38,075 nt of DNA from the NCBI GenBank assembly GCA_949297575.1, contig CASFTB010000012.1:1-38075 (forward strand), written 5' to 3'. The notes beneath the pieces were generated by a model. That model saw nothing but the letters and a program-made list of their open reading frames with translations. It did not search any database and was not told the DNA's origin. Shown here piece by piece: positions 33,405 to 38,075 of the stretch. This DNA is from an uncultured Bacillota bacterium. Its GTDB lineage: Bacteria > Bacillota > Clostridia > Christensenellales > Borkfalkiaceae. How positions within the stretch are numbered: the first letter of the stretch is position 1; each line of letters begins with the position of its first letter. A program made the position numbers and the translations under genes.

Positions 33405-33422
33405 AAAAAACAGACGGCTGTT
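33405..33422 (-). terminator. Weak terminator after the histidine kinase operon
   Basis: On the minus strand AACAG-CCGT-CTGTT followed by TTTTGC. The stem is only 5 bp, so this is a tentative call. Confidence 0.3.
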
Positions 33423-33503
33423 GTCATGCAGGCACAAAACAACGCCCCGCAAAGCCTGTCGGAAAGAGCCGTGCAGGCCGAGGGCGCCGGAAAGAGATCG
33501 GAC

Positions 33504-34385
33504 TTAAAAGCGGAGCACGATGCGCAGCCGCCCCTCCGCGAATTCGGCGCGGGCGGAGCCACCCATCTTTTCGGTGAGGGCGCGGGCGATGGAGAGGCCC
33601 AACCCCGTCGAACCGCGGGCGTTCTCCACGGTAAAGAAACGGTCGAAGAGCTTTGCCGCGCTCACCTCGTCCAGCTGTGGGGCCGCGTTTACAAAAACCG
33701 CCTCCCCGTCCGCCGACAGGGAGACGAAGAAGTCGCCGCCGGCATAGCGGACGGCATTGGAGATGACATTGCCGAAGATGCGGGAATAGGCCCCCTTATC
33801 CCACTGCCGCACGACGCGCTCGGCGCAGATATCGATGCTCGGCTCGATGCCGCGCTCGGCAAAGGCGGCGTAAAACTGCGTAAGGCTGTCCTCCAGAACG
33901 TCGTTGAGGCAGACAGGCTCGCTGATTTCCTTCTCCGACGAGACGGAGACGGAATAGTCCAGCAATTCCTCAGTCAACTTTTTCATCGCCGCAATGCGCC
34001 CCTTGACGACGGCGAGATACTCTGCCTGCTTTTCGTCCGGCCCACTGCGCTCGAGCATGCCGATATACCTCGCCGCAGAGGTAAGCGGCGTGCGCAGGTC
34101 GTGCGAGATATTGGTGACGGCGCGGCGCAGTTCCCTGTCCCCCTCCTCATAGCGACGGCGGGCAGCGATGAGTTCATCCAGCTCGGCATTGAGCAATTTA
34201 CACAGGCGGCGCACGCCGCCGTCCAAAGACTGCGGAGCGACGGGCACGGCGGAACTTTCGCGCAGGCGCTCTTCCGCCTGCGAGGCGATCTCGCGCATGG
34301 AAATTTTGAGTGCGGCAAGCATGCCGGCAAGGACGACGCAGGCGCCGCCGAGCACGGCGACGGCGATCACGAGGACGACGGTCAT
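33504..34385 (-). CDS. Sensor histidine kinase
   Basis: A 293-residue membrane sensor kinase, partner of the response regulator at 37222. One N-terminal membrane helix (residues 2-27) is followed by a short HAMP-like linker. There is no extracellular sensing domain. The DHp domain has phospho-acceptor His95 in TNISHDLRTPLTS. The ATP-binding domain shows an N-box (IFGNVISNAVRYAGG), an F-box region (LFDRFFTVENAR) and a G2-box (STGLGLSIARAL). This short 'no-input' design fits kinases that sense through a partner ABC transporter. It is the last gene of the five-gene unit, 38 bases after a permease. Confidence 0.92.
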   Translation of the reverse strand: MTVVLVIAVAVLGGACVVLAGMLAALKISMREIASQAEERLRESSAVPVAPQSLDGGVRRLCKLLNAELDELIAARRRYEEGDRELRRAVTNISHDLRTPLTSAARYIGMLERSGPDEKQAEYLAVVKGRIAAMKKLTEELLDYSVSVSSEKEISEPVCLNDVLEDSLTQFYAAFAERGIEPSIDICAERVVRQWDKGAYSRIFGNVISNAVRYAGGDFFVSLSADGEAVFVNAAPQLDEVSAAKLFDRFFTVENARGSTGLGLSIARALTEKMGGSARAEFAEGRLRIVLRF

Positions 34386-34423
34386 GGGAGATCCTCCGAA
34401 AGAAATCTATGCAGTATTTTCAT

Positions 34424-35263
34424 TTATGCAAGAGCGCGGCAGCGAAACCCCGCCCTGCCGACGGCGAGGCTAAGCAGGGAGAACAGGAGCGCCAAGAGGA
34501 TGTACAGCGGATAGGCCGCAGCCCCGTTTTGCAGCGCGCCGACCGTGCCCTGCGGGAGCAGGTACGGAAGCAGCGACAGCAATAAGGGAAGCGCGGGCGC
34601 GCCGCCGCCCTGCACCGCGCATGCGAGAGCGAGCGCCTGCACCCCCTCGGCAAGTGTGTACCCGAGCGGCACCGCAGCCAGACAGAGAAGGAGGGAGAGG
34701 GAACGCTCTCCGACCACACAGCAGAGCGCGACACAAAAGGTACAGCAGGAGGCGCAGAGCGCCGCCCCGCACAGATAGCACAGGAAATACCCGAAAGCAC
34801 CCGCACTGCCGAACCCAAGCCACGCGCCGGAGAGGACAATGAACAGGAATGCCGCCGTATAGAGCGCGAGCAGGCACGCCGTGCAGGAGGCCGCGCAGGC
34901 ACACAGGAGGGCGCCCCTGCCCGCACCCGCCGATACCTTTGCCCGAAGAGAATCCTTGCCGACAAGGAAAGGACAGAGCGCTGCCGCCCCGAACGGGAGG
35001 GCGGGAAAGAGCATCGACCGCAGGAGCGCAGAGGCGTCCGTACCCCACGCCGCAGGCAACAGCCGCAGCGCGGAGAGCGGGAGACAGAGCGCGAGGAACG
35101 CGAGAAGAACGACCGACGCCGCGCGCAGCGGCATGCCGTGCAGGAGGCGGTACAACTCTGCACACAAAAGCAGATGTATTTTCCTCCGTTTTCCATCTTT
35201 TACGTCACGCATAGTACTGTTAAAATGCGCAGATTCAGTACAATATTTGTGATTTTTTGCCAT
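34424..35263 (-). CDS. ABC-2 type permease (second subunit)
   Basis: A 279-residue integral membrane protein with about six Leu/Ala/Cys-rich helices. The pattern FLVGKDSLRAKVSAGAGR after TM2 matches the short cytosolic loop of ABC-2/lantibiotic-immunity permeases, as in the neighbouring permease (IGKEYTSGGMRNKI). The start at 35263 overlaps the stop of the first permease as TAATG, suggesting coupling, though its ribosome site is weak. Alternative ATG codons at 35212 or later are possible. It probably pairs with the 36147 ATPase and the 35263 permease. Confidence 0.85.
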   Translation of the reverse strand: MAKNHKYCTESAHFNSTMRDVKDGKRRKIHLLLCAELYRLLHGMPLRAASVVLLAFLALCLPLSALRLLPAAWGTDASALLRSMLFPALPFGAAALCPFLVGKDSLRAKVSAGAGRGALLCACAASCTACLLALYTAAFLFIVLSGAWLGFGSAGAFGYFLCYLCGAALCASCCTFCVALCCVVGERSLSLLLCLAAVPLGYTLAEGVQALALACAVQGGGAPALPLLLSLLPYLLPQGTVGALQNGAAAYPLYILLALLFSLLSLAVGRAGFRCRALA

Positions 35264-36147
35264 TATCTCAGATCCAGCCTACGAAAGAGCAGCGAGCCGC
35301 CGACCGCGGAGAGAGCCACCCAAAGGGCGGAAAAAGCGCAGTAAGCGCCGAGATTTCCGACCAAGGTCTCCCCTGCATATTTGGAAAAATCCAAGGCGGA
35401 AGTCGTGAAGGTAACATACTGCCCCGTCGGCATCAGGGCGAGCAGCCCCTTTAAGACCTCCTGCAGCCAGACCGGAACCTGCTCGACGTTAAACCAGAGA
35501 ATGGTACCCGTCTCGGGATCGACGGCAGCATCGTAAGGGCGATTGGAGTCGATCGATGCAAAGATAAGCCAAGCCGCGATCACGAGGACGATGCTGACGA
35601 CGACGCCTGCCACAGCTCCGCGCGAAAACATGGCGACCGCGGTAAAGATGGCTGCATAGGCGAGGACGAACAGCAGCCCGGTAACGAACAGCAACAGCAC
35701 CTCCCCGACCGTTGCCCCGCCCCACCCCATGAGCGCGGAACCGAGCGTGAAGTTGATGAAGTGAAAGACGAGATAGACCGCCGCGCACATCGCGCACGAC
35801 CAGATCAGCTTGGAAAGGTACACCTGTGCCCTGCCGCCGCCGGCAATGATCTTGTTGCGCATACCGCCCGAGGTGTATTCCTTGCCGATAAGCACAGGCA
35901 CGAGGATGGCACAGAGAAAACCGAGCAGGCAGACATTGGAGCCGAACCCCTGCCGCATGACGGTAAAAGCATCGATGCGCGCAGTCATCGTCATGTCCGA
36001 ATGTTCATAATAAGCCAGCCACGATCGCAGGGAGACATACTCCCCCAACACCAAAATCAATGAAAAAACCGCATAACAGCAGAGAAGTATCCAGAAGAGT
36101 TTATAGCGAAGGACGCGGTAACCGTCTGCACGGAGGAGCTTGAACAT
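35263..36147 (-). CDS. ABC-2 type permease (first subunit)
   Basis: A 294-residue membrane protein with six predicted helices. FWILLCCYAVFSLILVL is TM1, and an extracytoplasmic loop follows. GFLCAILVPVLIGKEYTSGGMRNKII is TM2 plus the signature loop of ABC-2 (BcrB/LanE-type) permeases. Later helices include VGEVLLLFVTGLLFVLAYAAIF and VAGVVVSIVLVIAAWLIF. The start overlaps the ATPase stop as TGATG, and its own stop overlaps the next permease start. It is the middle of a five-gene unit. Confidence 0.92.
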   Translation of the reverse strand: MFKLLRADGYRVLRYKLFWILLCCYAVFSLILVLGEYVSLRSWLAYYEHSDMTMTARIDAFTVMRQGFGSNVCLLGFLCAILVPVLIGKEYTSGGMRNKIIAGGGRAQVYLSKLIWSCAMCAAVYLVFHFINFTLGSALMGWGGATVGEVLLLFVTGLLFVLAYAAIFTAVAMFSRGAVAGVVVSIVLVIAAWLIFASIDSNRPYDAAVDPETGTILWFNVEQVPVWLQEVLKGLLALMPTGQYVTFTTSALDFSKYAGETLVGNLGAYCAFSALWVALSAVGGSLLFRRLDLR

Positions 36148-37058
36148 CAGGCAGCACCTCCCACGAGATTGAGGAAGTACCCCTCGAGATCCTCGTCCTT
36201 TTCCTGCACGCGCAGAAGCTCGATGCCGCCCGCCTGCAGCGCCAGGGCGAGTTCTCCGATCTTCACGTCCGCATACAATTCCGCCTCCGTATCGGAGAGC
36301 AGTTTGAAGTCCTGCAGTCCTAAGCCGCGCTCGAGGATGAGGGAAAGTTTTTCGGTGGAGCTGACCACGATGCGCACGCTCTTGCGGCAGGCCTCCTCCA
36401 GCTCGGCGGCGGAGATCTCTTTGAGCAGCCTTCCCTTTTCGATGAAGCCGTAACAGGTGGCAAGTTTGGAGAGTTCCCCTAAAATATGCGAAGAGATGAG
36501 GATCGTGATCCCCCGCTCGCGGTTGAGGCGCAGGAGCAGCTCGCGGATCTCGGCGATGCCCTGCGGGTCGAGGCCGTTGACGGGCTCATCGAGGATGAGA
36601 AAGTCGGGGCTGCCCGCCAGCGCCATTGCGATGCCGAGGCGCTGCCGCATGCCGAGGGAAAAGTTCTTCGCCTTCTTTTTTCCGACGCCCGAAAGCCCGA
36701 CGTACTCAAGCAGGGCGGGGATCCCCTCTCTTCCCACGCCGAGGGTCAGACACTGCTCGACGAGGTTCTGCTCTGCCGTCATTTCCGGATAGACGGAGGG
36801 CGCCTCGATGATAGCGCCCGTGCGGCGGCGGGCGGCGAGGACGGCGGAACCGTTGTCGAGCTTGCCGAACAGCTCGCAGTCTCCGCCGCTCTTGCGGATG
36901 AGCCCGCAGATGAGGCGCATGACCGTGGTCTTGCCGGCACCGTTACGCCCGACAAAACCGTAGATATCCCCGCGGCGAATGTGCATGGAGACAGAATCTA
37001 CGACCGCGATACCCTTATAGCGCTTGGTCAGGCCAAAAGTACGCAACACATATTCCAT
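36147..37058 (-). CDS. ABC transporter ATP-binding protein (BcrA/lantibiotic-immunity type)
   Basis: A 303-residue ATPase that powers the two permeases. Walker A is GRNGAGKTT (37-45); the signature NFSLGMRQR lies at 132-140; Walker B with LILDEPVNGLDP follows at 153-164; the switch His is in ISSHILGEL. The last ~85 residues form the C-terminal extension typical of BcrA/LanF-like exporters. AAAGGAGGT lies eight bases before the ATG at 37058, so the ten extra codons to 37088 are not used. It is 163 bases after the response regulator. Likely function: export or immunity against a peptide antibiotic or cell-envelope compound; the substrate is not known. Confidence 0.95.
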   Translation of the reverse strand: MEYVLRTFGLTKRYKGIAVVDSVSMHIRRGDIYGFVGRNGAGKTTVMRLICGLIRKSGGDCELFGKLDNGSAVLAARRRTGAIIEAPSVYPEMTAEQNLVEQCLTLGVGREGIPALLEYVGLSGVGKKKAKNFSLGMRQRLGIAMALAGSPDFLILDEPVNGLDPQGIAEIRELLLRLNRERGITILISSHILGELSKLATCYGFIEKGRLLKEISAAELEEACRKSVRIVVSSTEKLSLILERGLGLQDFKLLSDTEAELYADVKIGELALALQAGGIELLRVQEKDEDLEGYFLNLVGGAA

Positions 37059-37221
37059 AAATGTTGACCTCCTTTGGTTTTTCCTCATTGTATCGCGCGG
37101 AATTTAACATTCGATTAAAAAAGTTGAAAGATTTCGGAAAGATTTTCGGACAGGTCCCCAACAACCGCCTGAGACGCAAAGGAATAAGACCTTCCCCGCC
37201 GAAGCAGGCCGACGAGGACGT

Positions 37222-37908
37222 TCATCCACCCTTCCCCTCCGCAAGGATGGCGGGGTCGAGACGGAAGCCGATGCCCCACACCGTCTGTATATAATTTTTG
37301 GGCGATGCCTCCTCCAGTTTCCTGCGCAGGTTACTGATGTGTACGCCGACGGAAGACTCCTCCCCGTCCGGCACGAACCCACCGATGTAGTCGAGCAGAG
37401 CAGAACGGGAAAAGACTCTGCGCGGATTTTCCAAAAAGGCGCGCAAAATAGCAAACTCCGTCTTGGTCAGACGGACGGAAACACCATCAACAAAAACCTC
37501 AAAAGTGTCAAAATCCATACAGATCCCGCCGAGGACAAGAGGCGCGCGCTCCCCCGCGCCGCGGCGCAGATGCACACCGATGCGCGCGAGCAGCTCGTCG
37601 TTGTCAAAGGGCTTGGTAACATAATCGACGGCACCCGCATTCAGGCTCTTGACCTTTCCCTGCACATCCGCCCTGGCAGAAAGGATGATGACGGGGCACG
37701 ACCCGGCGATACGTTCAAGCACCTCCTCCCCGCTCATGCCCGGAAGCATCAGGTCGAGGATGACGAGGTCGGGCCGCTCGCGTTCCAAAAGGAGCAACGC
37801 CTCGCTGCCGGACCAGGCACGAAGCGTCGCATAGCCGTTTGCGGCGAGCAGCTCGGCAAGCATGTTCGATATATAGGGGTCGTCTTCTACGATGGCGATG
37901 GTGCGCAT
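37222..37908 (-). CDS. OmpR/PhoB-family response regulator
   Basis: A 228-residue two-component regulator. The receiver domain has the acidic pair EDD at 8-10, phospho-acceptor Asp52 (LVILDLMLPGMSG) and Lys99 (YVTKP). The C-terminal winged helix (~130-225) has LTKTEFAILRAFLENPRRVFSR and SSVGVHISNLRRKLEE, the DNA-recognition helix. It is first in the unit RR, ATPase, permease, permease, kinase. A consensus-like promoter lies 42-70 bases upstream. It probably induces its own operon when the kinase/transporter senses a substrate. Confidence 0.95.
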   Translation of the reverse strand: MRTIAIVEDDPYISNMLAELLAANGYATLRAWSGSEALLLLERERPDLVILDLMLPGMSGEEVLERIAGSCPVIILSARADVQGKVKSLNAGAVDYVTKPFDNDELLARIGVHLRRGAGERAPLVLGGICMDFDTFEVFVDGVSVRLTKTEFAILRAFLENPRRVFSRSALLDYIGGFVPDGEESSVGVHISNLRRKLEEASPKNYIQTVWGIGFRLDPAILAEGKGG

Positions 37909-37949
37909 AGTTTCCTCTCTGCGGGATCTCCGCCCTTCTATTCCCCTCC

Positions 37950-37978
37950 ATTATAGTGAAGGCGGGGCAAAAAGGCAA
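37950..37978 (-). promoter_or_regulatory. Promoter of the RR-ABC-kinase operon
   Basis: Minus strand -35 TTGCCT (37973-37978), 17-nt spacer, -10 TATAAT (37950-37955). Confidence 0.75.
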
Positions 37979-37984
37979 ATAAAT

Positions 37985-38075
37985 ATCCACGTGCAAAGCA
38001 CGTGGTATTTCATTTTCGGGCATAGCCCTAAACGATACTGGCTGCGCACAAGTGCGCCGGAGAATTGGCCTGCCA
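37985..38075. repeat. Clustered hairpins at the right edge, possibly an IS200/IS605-type end
   Basis: Three palindromes in 90 bases: CCACGTGC/GCACGTGG (37989-38007), GGGC-ATA-GCCC (about 38018-38028), and TGCGCAC/GTGCGC (about 38043-38057). Such subterminal hairpins mark ends of IS200/IS605 elements, and similar strings occur as dispersed repeats in clostridia. The window stops before any transposase, so the assignment is tentative. Confidence 0.45.

Noticed and set aside
1..38075. tRNA, rRNA or tmRNA genes
   Set aside because: No cloverleaf-like sequence with CCA end or conserved TψC block (GTTCRAATC) was noticed in the gene-free stretches.

Overview
The window reads as a moderately high-GC, spore-forming Bacillota (Clostridia) chromosome. 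Evidence: spoVAD-spoVAE, a DUF4364 protein, a TSCPD protein, strong Shine-Dalgarno sites, near-consensus sigma-A promoters with 16-17 nt spacers, a glycine riboswitch, and a SipW-type signal peptidase with several SipW-type precursors. A gut clostridium, possibly Christensenellales-like, fits, but the lineage is inference. The first ~1.73 kb differs: it is more GC-rich and codes for a glycosidase-like protein that stops making sense mid-protein at about 1722-1735, exactly where a HAD phosphatase on the other strand loses its C-terminus. This looks like a chimeric join.

Layout. 2-1725 (+): partial glycosidase-like gene. 1725-4084 (-): HAD phosphatase and argS, with ychF diverging at 4238-5335 (+). 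5497-8692 (-): two Na+-coupled amino-acid transporters, SNF and AGCS, the latter behind a glycine riboswitch. 8944-10166 (-): conserved protein and Nudix hydrolase, translationally coupled. 10323-11467 (+): HPr/Crh-like protein, DUF4364 regulator, TSCPD protein. 11524-14530 (-): DUF5677-like protein, then a HAD phosphatase-asnA operon. 14844-27085 (-): a 12-kb surface-protein locus. 27612-30534 (-): CoA-disulfide reductase/rhodanese, thioredoxin and a Crp/Fnr regulator. 30650-32026 (-): spoVAE and spoVAD. 32174-33325 (-): fucO-like dehydrogenase. 33504-37908 (-): response regulator, ABC ATPase, two permeases, histidine kinase. 37980-38075: dense palindromes resembling an IS200/IS605-type end or repeat.

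The most notable system is the surface locus. A strong promoter at 27149-27177 drives a small exported protein, SipW, and a bitopic membrane protein with a long Ala/Glu tail. Downstream lie four proteins with SipW-type signal peptides: two small camelysin/TasA-like proteins and two giant ones (1217 and 1436 residues) that join a camelysin-like N-terminal domain to a long parallel beta-helix. The giants are diverged tandem duplicates. I infer a TasA-like fibre or coat decorated with beta-helix domains and processed by the co-encoded SipW.

A second coherent unit is the thiol/persulfide module: a cysteine-containing Crp/Fnr regulator, thioredoxin, and a CoA-disulfide reductase-rhodanese fusion, with an operator-like palindrome near -41 of the trxA promoter. 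No tRNA, rRNA or CRISPR array was seen.
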